Source of the DNA: Pandoraea sp. ASV26 | GTDB taxonomy: Bacteria; Pseudomonadota; Gammaproteobacteria; Burkholderiales; Burkholderiaceae | NCBI RefSeq assembly: GCF_016428915.1 | Contig: NZ_JAELTP010000023.1 | Span: 1 to 60,032, forward strand | Direction: 5' to 3' | DNA: 60,032 bases | Part shown: positions 46,792 through 55,514 of the stretch, piece by piece | Position numbering within the stretch: the stretch's first letter is position 1 | How the letters are laid out: each line of letters starts with the position of its first letter | The notes under the pieces: generated by a model | Database searches by the model: none | What the model was told of the DNA's origin: nothing | Seen by the model: the letters and a program-made list of their open reading frames with translations, nothing else | Position numbers and translations under genes: made by a program

Positions 46792-47619
46792 TCAGCGGGT
46801 GAGGGGAGATTGCAGGGTGTCGGCGTTTTGATGTGACGGGTCGACGGCGGCAATCGGCGGCGGCGCTTCCGGTGCGGCTGCGGGGCGAGGCATGGTCGGC
46901 GTGAGCAAACGGCGCAGCCAAGCGGCGAGGCGCTCGAAGACGCTCGGATCGTCGTTGAACAACTCGGGACGCAACACGCGCAGGTAGTCCAGAATCTGTT
47001 CGGCTTCCTGCGCACCGACCGAACCGTAGATCACGGCCAGATCGAGCAGTGCACGCAATTCGCCAAGACGTTCGCGCGCTTGCAGCGAGCGCGCCGTCTC
47101 CACGCCGCGCTTGGCCTCGAACACACGCTCGCGCAGCACCGAAGCGGTGCGCCACGCTGGCGTCTGCAACGTCGCTTCCAGTGTGCGCAGGTCTTGCGCC
47201 GAGCTGACGATCTGCCCGGCGAGCGATTCCACGATACGTTCTTCGCCCTTCGCTTCGCGCACAATGCCTTCGGCCCAGCGGCTTGCCTGACGCGCCATGT
47301 CCTCGCGCGTCCATTCGGGGCGGGAGACGAAATAGAACCCGTGCTGACGCGCCTGATTCAGGATGATCGAGACCACATCCGGGAACTGCTTGTCGAACGT
47401 GCGCTTGGCCCATGCGTAATGACCGCCTGCGAGCAATTGGGCGACGGCGGCTTCGGTGAGCGGGACGGTGCTGTCGAGCAGACGGGCGCGCAGGAAGTCG
47501 TCGAAGGGCGGCGGCGTGAAGTGACGGTCGACGGCGGCAGAGATGCGCACGAAAGCGTCGAAGTCCTTTTTCAGATCGGCCAGCGCGGTGTCGGAGAGGG
47601 TCAGCGAAATGCGGCTCAT
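46792..47619 (-). CDS. Conserved hypothetical cytoplasmic protein
   Basis: 275 residues from ATG 47619 with GGAG before it. It is predicted soluble and highly helical (MSRISLTLSDTALADLKKDF, LRERVFEAKRGVETARSLQ, LRALLDLAVIYGS), with a Pro/Ala-rich tail (TPTMPRPAAAPEAPPPIAAV). There is no signal peptide or known motif. Upstream in-frame codons to 47967 look like non-coding extension. I do not recognise the family. The gene is convergent with EamA and separated from egtD by a ~590-base gap. Confidence 0.65.
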   Translation of the reverse strand: MSRISLTLSDTALADLKKDFDAFVRISAAVDRHFTPPPFDDFLRARLLDSTVPLTEAAVAQLLAGGHYAWAKRTFDKQFPDVVSIILNQARQHGFYFVSRPEWTREDMARQASRWAEGIVREAKGEERIVESLAGQIVSSAQDLRTLEATLQTPAWRTASVLRERVFEAKRGVETARSLQARERLGELRALLDLAVIYGSVGAQEAEQILDYLRVLRPELFNDDPSVFERLAAWLRRLLTPTMPRPAAAPEAPPPIAAVDPSHQNADTLQSPLTR

Positions 47620-48080
47620 CGTGGCAGGCTCCGGGGCGTGGCGACGATGGCGCAACGCCATGGCGCGTGCGAGCGCCCGCCCGCTGGTCGAGCGTCTGTG
47701 TGAGTGCAGCGAGCCGCAGGCGCTACCGCGGAAGCTCGTGCCACGTGCATCCCCATTGCGCGTGAAGTCATGTGCAGCGATACGTCGTGTCAACGGTGCG
47801 CTGCGGTCGTGGCCGCGCGCTGTGAAGATGGCCATGAGGGAACACGTGCCGGCGTCCCGGTGTGTCTGATCCCCTGGCGAATATGGCGGCGATTCTAGCG
47901 TATGCGTTGCCAGCGAGTCACCGCATTGCCGCTGTTTCTCGCGGAATTCACATTTCGCGGGGCGCACGGCAGGCGTCTGGATGCATCAACGGCACAACGA
48001 CGTCGGAACTTTAGCCATACCCGTCAGAAAATCCGCCCCTCACGCTGGATCGCCCGCGTGGCGGCGTGGCGGCGCGGGAG

Positions 48081-48120
48081 GTGCCGGTAGGTGCCGGTAG
48101 GTGCCGGTAGGTGCGATAGG
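48081..48120 (+). repeat. Tandem 10-bp repeat (GTGCCGGTAG)
   Basis: Three exact copies of GTGCCGGTAG at 48081-48110, then a degenerate GTGCGATAGG copy. It lies in the gap between the hypothetical gene and egtD (47620-48213), where I see no gene. Confidence 0.9.
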
Positions 48121-48154
48121 TGCTTGAAGCGCGCGGGCCGAAGGGATGTGTGCC

Positions 48155-48196
48155 GCACGTGGATGACGTCGCGCATTGCCAATGTCATCCACGTGC
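48155..48196. terminator. 13-bp inverted repeat downstream of egtD
   Basis: GCACGTGGATGAC (48155-48167) and GTCATCCACGTGC (48184-48196) are perfect complements with a 16-base loop, ending 18 bases after the egtD stop on the reverse strand. No T-run follows, so it may be an mRNA-stabilising hairpin or a factor-dependent end rather than a classic terminator. Confidence 0.5.
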
Positions 48197-48213
48197 CGGG
48201 CGAGGTGGCGAAG

Positions 48214-49197
48214 TCAGCCCCCGGCGGCGGGGCGCAGCAGATAGACGGCGAAGCGCGAACGCGCGTCGAGCCAGACACGCTCGACATCCCATCCTGCCGA
48301 ACTTGCCAGGGCACGGAATTCCGTCTGACCGTACTTGTAGGAATTTTCGGTGTGGATGGACTCGCCGGTCATGAACGTGAAGCGATGGCCCAGCACGCTC
48401 GCCTGAAACGGGCGTTGCGCGACCAGATGCATCTCGATACGGCTGGCTGCCGCGTTGAAGCGGGCTTCGTGGCGGAAGGCGTCGAGCGGCAGATCGCCGT
48501 CGAGTTCGCGGTTGATACGCACGAGCACGTTCAGATTGAACTGCGCGGTCACGCCGCGGGCGTCATCGTAGGCGGGCAACAACACGGCGGGGTCTTTGCA
48601 TGCATCCACCCCGACGACCATCCGGCGACGCGGGCCGAGCATCTTGCCAACGTGCGCGAGAAACGCGGCGGCCTGTCCGGGCGCAAAGTTGCCGATCGTC
48701 GAGCCCGGAAAGAAGCCCAGGCGCGGCCCTTGCGTGCTCAGCAACTGCGGCGGCAGGCGGAAGGGCCGGGTGAAGTCGGCCCGCACCGGCAACATCGGAA
48801 TGCCGGGGCAGCGGCGGGCGAGCGCGGCGACGGCGTTGTTGAGGAAGTCGTCGGCAATGTCGACGGGGACGTAGGCGCGTGGCGTGACGAGGGCGTCGAG
48901 CAATAGTGGTGTCTTGCGGCTCGAGCCGCTGCCGAATTCGACGACGACGGCGTCGGGCCCGATGACATCGGCAATGGCTGCGGCGCATTCGCCGAGCAGC
49001 GCCGTTTCGGTGCGTGTCTGGTAATACTCGTCGAGGCCGGTGATCTCCTCGAAGAGTTCGCTGCCGCGCTGATCGTAGAGCCAGACGCTGGGCAGCGACT
49101 TCGGGGTGTGGCCGAGGCCGGCGAGGACATCGGTGGCGAAAGCGTTTTCCGGCAGTGACGGACAAACGAACGCCGTGGCTTGAGGGGCTTGCGACAT
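48214..49197 (-). CDS. egtD: L-histidine N-alpha-methyltransferase (EgtD)
   Basis: 327 residues. It trimethylates histidine to hercynine with SAM, the first step of ergothioneine synthesis. Motif I VEFGSGSSRKTPLLLDALV, the DUF2260-type histidine-binding part (FDEYYQTRTETALL-like LDEYYQTRTE) and GRRRMVVGVDACKDPAVLLPAY are conserved. ATG 49197 overlaps the egtB stop as TGATG, so translation is coupled. The upstream frame extension to 49329 is the egtB shadow. Downstream is a long hairpin. Confidence 0.95.
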   Translation of the reverse strand: MSQAPQATAFVCPSLPENAFATDVLAGLGHTPKSLPSVWLYDQRGSELFEEITGLDEYYQTRTETALLGECAAAIADVIGPDAVVVEFGSGSSRKTPLLLDALVTPRAYVPVDIADDFLNNAVAALARRCPGIPMLPVRADFTRPFRLPPQLLSTQGPRLGFFPGSTIGNFAPGQAAAFLAHVGKMLGPRRRMVVGVDACKDPAVLLPAYDDARGVTAQFNLNVLVRINRELDGDLPLDAFRHEARFNAAASRIEMHLVAQRPFQASVLGHRFTFMTGESIHTENSYKYGQTEFRALASSAGWDVERVWLDARSRFAVYLLRPAAGG

Positions 49198-50537
49198 CAG
49201 CGGTCCTCCGCGAGCCTCAGGCCGCAGAATTGCCAGCGCTGATGCGGGTAGAAGAAGTTGCGATACGTGGCACGTGCATGTCCGGGCGGCGTGGCGAGCG
49301 ACCCGCCGCGCAGCACGAACTGTCCGCACATGAACTTGCCGTTATATTCGCCGACGGCCCCCGCAGCCGTGCGGAATCCCGGGTAGGCAACGTACGGGCT
49401 TGCTGTCCATTGCCAGACCGGGCCAAAGCATTGCGCCATCGCTGGCTGCGTTGGTGAGGTGGCGCTGGCAGCCGCACTCGCAGTCGCAGTTGCCGACACC
49501 TCCCACTCTTGTTCTGTCGGCAGACGCTTGCCCGCCCAGCGAGCGAAGGCGTCGGCTTCGAAGTAGCTGACGTGCCGCACGGGCGCGTCGTCGTCGATCG
49601 GTTGCAGGCCGGCGAGCGTCATGGACTGCCATTCGCCTTGATGCAATTCCCAGTACATCGGGTGTCCCCAGCCTTCGCGTTGCACGGTCGCCCAGCCGTC
49701 GGACAGCCAGAGCCCCGCCATGCGATAGCCGCCGTCTTCGATGAACGCGCGCCACTCGCCGTTCGTCACCACACGCGAGGCGATGGCAAAGGGGCGCAGC
49801 AACACGTCGTGCGCCGGTGTTTCGCAGTCAAAGGCAAAGTGCCCGCTGGATTGCCCTGCGTGCCCGATGCGATGCTGGCCGCCGTCGTGCGCAATCCAAT
49901 GCAGCGGTGCAGCGACTTCCTTGGCGGGCGGCGCATGGCGGTGCGCAGGGCGCAACGGATTTTGCGCGAAGAGATGCAGCAGATCGGTATGCATCAACTC
50001 CTGATGCTGTTCTTCGTGATGCAGGCCGAGCGTGATGAGGGCGCTCACGTCGGGCGGCAGATCGGCGTGCAGCAGCAGGTCGTGCATGGCGGCGTCGACG
50101 TGCTGGCGATAGCGCAGCACATCGTCGAGCGTGGGCCGTGTGAGCAGGCCGCGTTGCGGGCGCGGGTGACGCGGACCGGCGGCTTCGTAATACGAATTGA
50201 AGAGATAGGCGAAGCGCGGATCGTAGGGGCGGTAGCGTCTGCCGGACAGGGCGCCGGACTCGCCGAGCAGAAAGGTCTCGAAGAACCAGGTGGTGTGGGC
50301 GAGATGCCACTTGATGGGGCTCGCGTCGGGCATCGACTGGACGGTGGCGTCGGCGTCGGACAGGCCCTGGGCGAAAGCGACCGACGCCGCGCGTACGGCA
50401 TCGTAGCGCACGTGCAGCGGATCCTGCGACGTCGGTACGTGAGCCGACGGGCCGTCGCGTGCCGTGCGAGAGCGGTTGGTGTTCTCAGAGGTGCCGGAGG
50501 GCGCCTCGGCTTGCGACGTACAACAGGGCAGGGTCAT
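49197..50537 (-). CDS. egtB: Hercynine sulfoxide synthase EgtB
   Basis: 446 residues from ATG 50537. It is a non-heme iron enzyme with an N-terminal DinB-like domain (His78/His81 in KWHLAHTTWF, then LGLHHEEQHQELMHTD with further iron-ligand His) and a C-terminal formylglycine-generating-enzyme-like domain (ERFPTEQEWE-like KRLPTEQEWEVSA, FVLRGGSLATPPGHARATYRNFFYPHQRWQFCGLRL). It joins hercynine to a thiol with O2. A ~20-residue Ala/Thr/Ser low-complexity insert lies near residues 355-375. With no EgtA/EgtC in the window the sulfur donor may be cysteine. Confidence 0.94.
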   Translation of the reverse strand: MTLPCCTSQAEAPSGTSENTNRSRTARDGPSAHVPTSQDPLHVRYDAVRAASVAFAQGLSDADATVQSMPDASPIKWHLAHTTWFFETFLLGESGALSGRRYRPYDPRFAYLFNSYYEAAGPRHPRPQRGLLTRPTLDDVLRYRQHVDAAMHDLLLHADLPPDVSALITLGLHHEEQHQELMHTDLLHLFAQNPLRPAHRHAPPAKEVAAPLHWIAHDGGQHRIGHAGQSSGHFAFDCETPAHDVLLRPFAIASRVVTNGEWRAFIEDGGYRMAGLWLSDGWATVQREGWGHPMYWELHQGEWQSMTLAGLQPIDDDAPVRHVSYFEADAFARWAGKRLPTEQEWEVSATATASAAASATSPTQPAMAQCFGPVWQWTASPYVAYPGFRTAAGAVGEYNGKFMCGQFVLRGGSLATPPGHARATYRNFFYPHQRWQFCGLRLAEDR

Positions 50538-50723
50538 GGGACACACCGCGTTGTGAAACGTGCTGCCTATTGTAGACCCGTTGCCCGCCTCCGTCTGTGA
50601 AGGTTCGTAACCGTGGCCTGGCGGCCGGGAGGCCGGGATGAGGGGTAAAACGGGCGCGAACCTGCCCAAGCCTGCCCAAGCCGGGGCCGACGTGAGCCGA
50701 CGGGACCAGACGTAACCAAACGC

Positions 50724-51248
50724 CTACATCAGCCAGCCGGTGAGTCCGAGCAGGCTGCCGGCGGCGATGAGCCACAGCGGGTTCCAGCGCGTGCGCAGGG
50801 TGACGATGACGGCGGCGAGCGTGACGAGCCCGCGTGCGAGGTTGGTATCGACTTCGCGCGCGATCAGGGCGCTGCTGGCCGCGAGCAGCCCGACGGTGAT
50901 CGGCGCGAGGCCCGCCCGGACGGCGCGCACCCAGGGGGAGCGTTCGTGGCGGTCGACCCATCCGCCGACAAGGTAGGCGAGCAGCGAGCTTGGCGCGCAT
51001 TTGGCGAGCGTGGCGGTCAACGCGCCGGGCAGTCCGGCGGCTTGCAGACCGATCAACGTGACGGCCATGCCGTTGGGGCCGGGGGCGGCCTGAGCGAGCG
51101 AGAAGAAGGTGACGAACTGGGCGTCGGTGATCCAGTGGCGGGTTTCGACGGCGTAGCGGTGAATATCCGCGAGCGTGACGTTGGTGCCGCCAACGGCCAG
51201 CAGCGACCAGAGCGAGCCGTGCAGGAACAGATCGATGAGCGTGTTCAT
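50724..51248 (-). CDS. Chromate transporter, C-terminal-type half protein
   Basis: 174 residues with six hydrophobic segments and the chromate transport motif FSLAQAAPGPNGMAVTLIGLQAAG. It starts four bases before the end of the partner gene (ATGA at 51245-51248). Split short-chain ChrA homologues of this type work as pairs in Burkholderia and Bacillus. Chromate or sulfate efflux is known for some members; the substrate here is uncertain. Confidence 0.87.
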   Translation of the reverse strand: MNTLIDLFLHGSLWSLLAVGGTNVTLADIHRYAVETRHWITDAQFVTFFSLAQAAPGPNGMAVTLIGLQAAGLPGALTATLAKCAPSSLLAYLVGGWVDRHERSPWVRAVRAGLAPITVGLLAASSALIAREVDTNLARGLVTLAAVIVTLRTRWNPLWLIAAGSLLGLTGWLM

Positions 51249-51880
51249 GGGGCGGGGCGTTGCAGACGAGCGGATCGGTAAGCGGCGACGATCGCGCAGG
51301 GGCCGAGCACGCCGAGCACGATCAGCAGGGGCAGGCCGAGCACGAAGCTGCCGATGAAGGTGGCAGCGGCGAAGGTCAGGGTGCTCCAGTGCCGCTCCAG
51401 TGCGCCGAGCAAGCGCAGCGACGTGGCGATCACCAGCCCCGTGGCGGCGGGCATGAGGCCGGAGAGCAGGTGCTGGACGAGGGGCGTTTGCCCCCATCGC
51501 GCGTAGGCGAAGCCGATCAGGATGATGACGATGGTCGGGCAGAAGTAGAGACCGGCGACGGCGGCGAAAGCGCCGCGCGGTCCGCGAAACCGGCGTCCTA
51601 GTATGGTGGCGATGTTGGCGACGTTTGGCCCGGGCAGCAGTTGGGCGAGCGGCAGCAGTTCGGCGAATTCCCGGTCGTTGAGCCAGCGGCGTTGATCGAC
51701 CACCATGCGACGTGCCCATGGCAGCACGCCGCCGAAGCCCGTCGCGCCGACGGTGCCGAAGGCCACGGCCAGTTCCCGGCAGGTGGGCCGGGGCATTGGA
51801 GGCGTGGTGTCTGGGGAAGTGTTGGTGGCGTCGGGAACGTGAGACGTCGAATTGGCGTGACGATCAGGATCGGCGGACAT
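51245..51880 (-). CDS. Chromate transporter, N-terminal-type half protein
   Basis: 211 residues. After a ~30-residue Thr/Pro tail, the ChrA domain shows FGTVGATGFGGVLPWARRMVVDQRRWLNDREFAELLPLAQLLPGPNVANIATILG. Six hydrophobic segments follow. It is the upstream member of the pair, overlapping the second half by four bases. Both proteins likely insert in opposite orientation to form one transporter, as known for other short-chain CHR pairs. Confidence 0.87.
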   Translation of the reverse strand: MSADPDRHANSTSHVPDATNTSPDTTPPMPRPTCRELAVAFGTVGATGFGGVLPWARRMVVDQRRWLNDREFAELLPLAQLLPGPNVANIATILGRRFRGPRGAFAAVAGLYFCPTIVIILIGFAYARWGQTPLVQHLLSGLMPAATGLVIATSLRLLGALERHWSTLTFAAATFIGSFVLGLPLLIVLGVLGPCAIVAAYRSARLQRPAP

Positions 51881-52027
51881 GGCGACGAGCGGGACGGGGA
51901 GTCGGTGGAATAATCTGCGGAATCGGTGTCATGCACATTATGCGTGCATTGGAGGATCACGACGACTGTGTGCGGCGGGCGGACGAGTCAGCGTGTTTTA
52001 CTGGGTGCGCCGCAAGGGGCGTCACGA

Positions 52028-52225
52028 CTACCCGTTGCTGGCGGGGCCGCGGAGTTCGTGCTCTAGCCGTACGACTTCCTGGGCGACGAGCGCGATGGCG
52101 TTGCGAATTTCCATGAGCGCGGTGTAGAGGGCTTGCGCGTTCTGGGGAGATTGGAGGGCAACGTCGCGGGCAGCGGCTTCGATGGCGTCGAGCGCCAGGG
52201 CGATGCGGTCGAGATTCTCCAGCAT
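52028..52225 (-). CDS. Small conserved-looking helical protein
   Basis: 65 residues from ATG 52225, with GGAG eight bases before. The sequence is acidic-amphipathic and likely helical (LENLDRIALALDAIEAAARD, QALYTALMEIRNAIALVAQEVVRLE). No signal or membrane segment. Function unknown. It is close to tRNA-Leu but on the other strand. Confidence 0.6.
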   Translation of the reverse strand: MLENLDRIALALDAIEAAARDVALQSPQNAQALYTALMEIRNAIALVAQEVVRLEHELRGPASNG

Positions 52226-52278
52226 GGATCGATCTCCGATGGCGCGCGCAGAGCGTGCATGGCTCCCATGATACCCAA

Positions 52279-52308
52279 CTGACGTATTCCGGTGGGGGAT
52301 GTTAGAAT
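52279..52308 (+). promoter_or_regulatory. Promoter of tRNA-Leu
   Basis: CTGACG (52279-52284) and TAGAAT (52303-52308) with an 18-base gap, ending 10 bases before the tRNA. Both boxes are close to sigma-70 consensus. Confidence 0.55.
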
Positions 52309-52318
52309 GCGTGCCCTT

Positions 52319-52403
52319 GCCGGGGTGATGAAATTGGTAAACATAGCGGACTTAAAATCCGCCGCCTTCGGGCTTGCCGGTTCAAGTCCGGTCCCCGGTA
52401 CCA
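52319..52403 (+). tRNA. tRNA-Leu(TAA), integration target
   Basis: 85 bases with a long variable arm and encoded CCA. The acceptor GCCGGGG pairs with CCCCGGT (G-U at the end). The anticodon loop CTTAAAA gives TAA. The last 17 bases and the nine following it are repeated exactly at 55515-55540, so it is the attachment site of an integrated element. Confidence 0.95.
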
Positions 52404-52412
52404 CTAAGGCTT
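52387..52412 (+). repeat. Direct repeat att-like, left copy (in tRNA-Leu)
   Basis: 26 bases starting TCCGGTCCCCGGTACC and ending CTAAGGCTT cover the tRNA 3' end plus nine bases. They match 55515-55540 exactly. A second shared block of 28 bases (52543-52570 with 55672-55699) follows in both copies, so more than the bare att core is duplicated. Confidence 0.85.
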
Positions 52413-52541
52413 CGAGCCACATCAAGCCAAACACAGTAATCCCTATTATTTCAGGGGCTTGTGTTGGATGTTCCGTTCCAGAAACGGTGCAATAGCGTAG
52501 TCAAACGCAGTCCACGAAAGCTATTTTTGTTTCTCAGTGCA

Positions 52542-52916
52542 TCGGAATTTGCACCGGCAGCGAGTGGAAGGACAGCGCTATGCAGACGCTGAAGAAGCGT
52601 TGCTGGCGATCCTCGCAACCACGTCAGATCCCCGTGGTGTTATGTCGGCCATGCCACTCTTAACCCGATTGGCACGCACAGGGCACTGCCCGCGCTGGCG
52701 CAAAACCTAAAGTCTCAAAAGCGCGACATGAAGATTCGGGTTGGCGATTAATGCGCTCAACGGCCGGCTAGTCGCCGACTCCGACGATTGATCAGTACTC
52801 GGTCGAAGGTAGCACTTGATACGGGGGATCCAACGACGATTCTCGGCCAGGAGCTGTCAGTGGACAGCCATGCTTGGATCGACGAAAATCCGCCCAAAAG
52901 GTACGGTGAAAACGTC
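52542..52916 (+). other. Decayed island DNA after the left att, no gene
   Basis: This stretch starts with the block shared with 55671-55699 (CGGAATTTGCACCGGCAGCG onward). The rest has no sustained frame with ribosome site. It may be remains of integrase or other element DNA; the evidence is only the repeat. Confidence 0.4.
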
Positions 52917-53414
52917 ATGTCGAGTGTAGAAGGGAAAGCTTTATCGGCAGAAGAGCGCGCCGTCTTCGCGATAGCGCCACTTTCCAGTGTGGCTGTATGG
53001 GGCGGTGCATGTATTCTTGGTCGGTGGTATCAACCCTTCCACACTCCGGCGCCCTTGAGCGTGACACTGATCTTTACTGCACTGACCGCCGTTCTATACT
53101 GGCCGCTTTCAATATTCCTAACCCGACGGTATGTTGTCTGGCGACGGCTTTCAAGAAACACATTTCTTCGCCTACTGATAGCTGGAACGATGTTCGGAAC
53201 TGTCATCGGATATGCTCTATCCGGCTTCGCGCCTGGGTATCTACTCGGCGGGTGTTTCGTTGGCGCAATCGTAGGCTTCGCGCTTGCTGTTGGAACATTC
53301 GCGGCCCGGAGTGGAAAGGTCACCCCGGAACATATTTATGCAACCGGCATATCGCTTCTGATCGTAGTTGGAGGTAGCGTCCAACTTTCTGGAGCCAGTA
53401 TCTACACCGGCTAA
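52917..53414 (+). CDS. Island hypothetical membrane protein
   Basis: 165 residues from ATG 52917 (upstream in-frame codons start at 52788 but lack a ribosome site). Five likely membrane helices: FAIAPLSSVAVWGGACIL, LIFTALTAVLYWPLSIF, LLIAGTMFGTVIGYALSGF, LLGGCFVGAIVGFALAVGTF, ISLLIVVGGSVQL. Codon use has lower GC than the core. I do not recognise a family. It is the first gene of the tRNA-Leu island. Confidence 0.65.
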   Translation: MSSVEGKALSAEERAVFAIAPLSSVAVWGGACILGRWYQPFHTPAPLSVTLIFTALTAVLYWPLSIFLTRRYVVWRRLSRNTFLRLLIAGTMFGTVIGYALSGFAPGYLLGGCFVGAIVGFALAVGTFAARSGKVTPEHIYATGISLLIVVGGSVQLSGASIYTG

Positions 53415-53634
53415 TTGTAGGTATGTGTGAGCAGCCAGACGTGGATCTGAACGTTGACGTCCCCGAGGTCAACATAGCCTCCTCTTGCGCACGTCGACCG
53501 ACAGATCTGGGTCGGCAGGCGCCGCTCACTTCCGGCTGTTGCCGGCCAAGAGCGGCCAGTTGTGAATTGACGCAGAATACGGGCTGAGGAAGCAGCACCG
53601 CGTTTTGTACAAACACAAACCACTGAGGCTACAA

Positions 53635-54252
53635 ATGGTTGATTGGTCTGTCATTGCGACAGTCTTTTCCGTCTATGCAGCTAGCGCGGTCATACCCGGG
53701 CCCAACTTCGTCGCAATCACGCATAAGGCGGTAACCGGCAAACGCACCGATGCGCTCGCGCTTGTCGCCGGAATCGTGACGGTGAATCTGTTCTGGGCGA
53801 CATGCGCCATCCTTGGTATCGGCGTGGTGTTCGCGATGTTCCCGTGGCTCGCTGTCGGCGTCAGACTTGTTGGCGCGGCCTATCTGATCTGGTTCGGACT
53901 GCGGCTCGTTGTGTCGGCGCGGGCAACCCCCTCGGAAGCACGTCACCCACCGACGATGCCTCGATTTCGCGGCGCGTTCCTGCAAGGTGTCGCGACAAAT
54001 ATCGCGAACCCGAAGTCCATCGCATTTTATGCGGCGGTGTTCTCCTCGGCGGTGCCCGCCCACGTTTCCACGCAGACGTTCTTCGCGATGCTGGTGACTG
54101 TCGGTGTTTCAGCGACGTGCTGGTACGGCGCCGTAGCGCTAGTGCTATCGCACGCGACGATTGCGACGGCGTATCGCTGCGCGAAGGCATGGATTGACCT
54201 CTCGTGTGGAGGGCTCATGATCGCACTGGGAATCCGGCAGGCATTTCGTTAA
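53635..54252 (+). CDS. LysE-family amino-acid exporter (RhtB-like)
   Basis: 205 residues from ATG 53635 with six hydrophobic helices. The N-terminal VFSVYAASAVIPGPNFVAITHKAVTGKRTDAL is the LysE/RhtB signature, and FLQGVATNIANPKSIAFYAAVF is the second conserved block. Family members export homoserine, threonine, lysine or related compounds. The 220-base gap before it has no gene. It is GC-richer than the island genes around it, so it may have come from a relative of the host. Confidence 0.87.
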   Translation: MVDWSVIATVFSVYAASAVIPGPNFVAITHKAVTGKRTDALALVAGIVTVNLFWATCAILGIGVVFAMFPWLAVGVRLVGAAYLIWFGLRLVVSARATPSEARHPPTMPRFRGAFLQGVATNIANPKSIAFYAAVFSSAVPAHVSTQTFFAMLVTVGVSATCWYGAVALVLSHATIATAYRCAKAWIDLSCGGLMIALGIRQAFR

Positions 54253-54420
54253 CAAAGCGACCGGCGGAACTGTTTAAAAGGCCGCTTTGCTTGTGGGCGC
54301 GAGTCTCTTGTGGGTCGTCGACTCTCGCTAGCGGCTGAAGTCGGCCAGCTTGGAACATTCGACGTACTGGCGTAAATCGTTGACAATCCCCACGTTCAAA
54401 CGCACACATTGAGGGGGGGC

Positions 54421-54705
54421 ATGAGACAGGAAATCACCCTTAACGTTCGATACGATATTTCGCAGCAGCAGTGGGCCAAAGTTGGGGCCGTCTACAGGTC
54501 GATGGACGGTTGGATAGAGGATGAGCACGGGCCGGCTTGGTATGGGCGAGAGGGCGACGCTAGATTCATTTGGGCCTCAGTTGAGCCATGTGTTATCCAG
54601 TTCTGCGGCGAACTCGAAACGCCAATATTGATTAGGTGGCTTACCGTTTTGTGCGCCAAGTTGAGTATCGCTCTCGGGCGTGAGGTCCACGACGCCGAAA
54701 TGTAG
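54421..54705 (+). CDS. Island conserved hypothetical protein, 94 residues
   Basis: ATG 54421 follows a strong GAGGGGGGGC run. 94 residues, no membrane segment. The body VYRSMDGWIEDEHGPAWYGRE and the ending LCAKLSIALGREVHDAEM look like a small conserved family, often seen singly in genomic islands. Size, isolation and islet setting would fit an immunity protein, but no toxin is adjacent, so that is speculation. Confidence 0.6.
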   Translation: MRQEITLNVRYDISQQQWAKVGAVYRSMDGWIEDEHGPAWYGREGDARFIWASVEPCVIQFCGELETPILIRWLTVLCAKLSIALGREVHDAEM

Positions 54706-54812
54706 ATCGGCCGTTCAATTGGCAAGTATTGAATGACGAGATTTCGTCGTAGCGTCGCATCGGCCGGTGGCAAACTGAGAATATTGACCTCACAATTCTT
54801 TCGGACATGGAT

Positions 54813-55352
54813 ATGTCGAGAAAGCCAGTATGGGCAGCGTTTCCACTCATCCCGTGGGGTAGCATTGGTTGGAGAATGGGGCACGGAGAAGTTTATTGGA
54901 ATCAGTGGGTCAAGTGGTTCCAAGTCATATCGGCTGAGGAGCAGGAGGCATATCAGCGCGAATGGCCAGAGCCCAGCAATTGGGCGGGCTTTTACGCACT
55001 TGTCCTGCACGGCGTTCCACCCCCACATATCCTGGAGCAGCGCGCAAGAGATCAGAAGCAACAACCACCCACTTCCAGCGAATTGCGCGTGGATGCACCC
55101 GACAGAGTGCGATGGTTGGCTCGCTGTTACCTAGAGCAAACAAACGGACGCGATCCAGACTCAACCGCTTCTTCACTTATTTTTGTCGCACCGAATGGCG
55201 AGTTCTGGAAATTCTGTGAGGCCCCTCCAGATTCGCGCATTGCCCCATTCGCTTGGTTCGAGCGCTTTAGCGGTCAAGTGATAGGTCCTGACAACACCTA
55301 CGACAGCGTGCGCACGGCGCGAGGGGGGCGACCGCCTGCACTTGACAGATAA
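54813..55352 (+). CDS. Island hypothetical protein with GWRMG-EVYW motif
   Basis: 179 residues from ATG 54813 (ATG 54807 is two codons earlier). The N-terminal block PLIPWGSIGWRMGHGEVYW and PEPSNWAGFYALV is Trp-rich and resembles uncharacterised small proteins met near contact-dependent toxins. The middle is Gln/Pro-rich. No signal or membrane segment. It is 107 bases after the 94-residue gene, same strand. Function unknown. Confidence 0.55.
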   Translation: MSRKPVWAAFPLIPWGSIGWRMGHGEVYWNQWVKWFQVISAEEQEAYQREWPEPSNWAGFYALVLHGVPPPHILEQRARDQKQQPPTSSELRVDAPDRVRWLARCYLEQTNGRDPDSTASSLIFVAPNGEFWKFCEAPPDSRIAPFAWFERFSGQVIGPDNTYDSVRTARGGRPPALDR

Positions 55353-55514
55353 GTGAAGGCTTCCTGAATGTCCGCCGCGGGGAAAGATGAAAGACCGCCC
55401 CGGGTCGGAATCGTCCATCCACGACGACTAATTTCCCTCGGCGAAAACTCTCGCATCGGTGCACCAAACGTGCACCTATTGGCGGGATGTTGTTGATCTA
55501 ATTGGTTATGAGGT

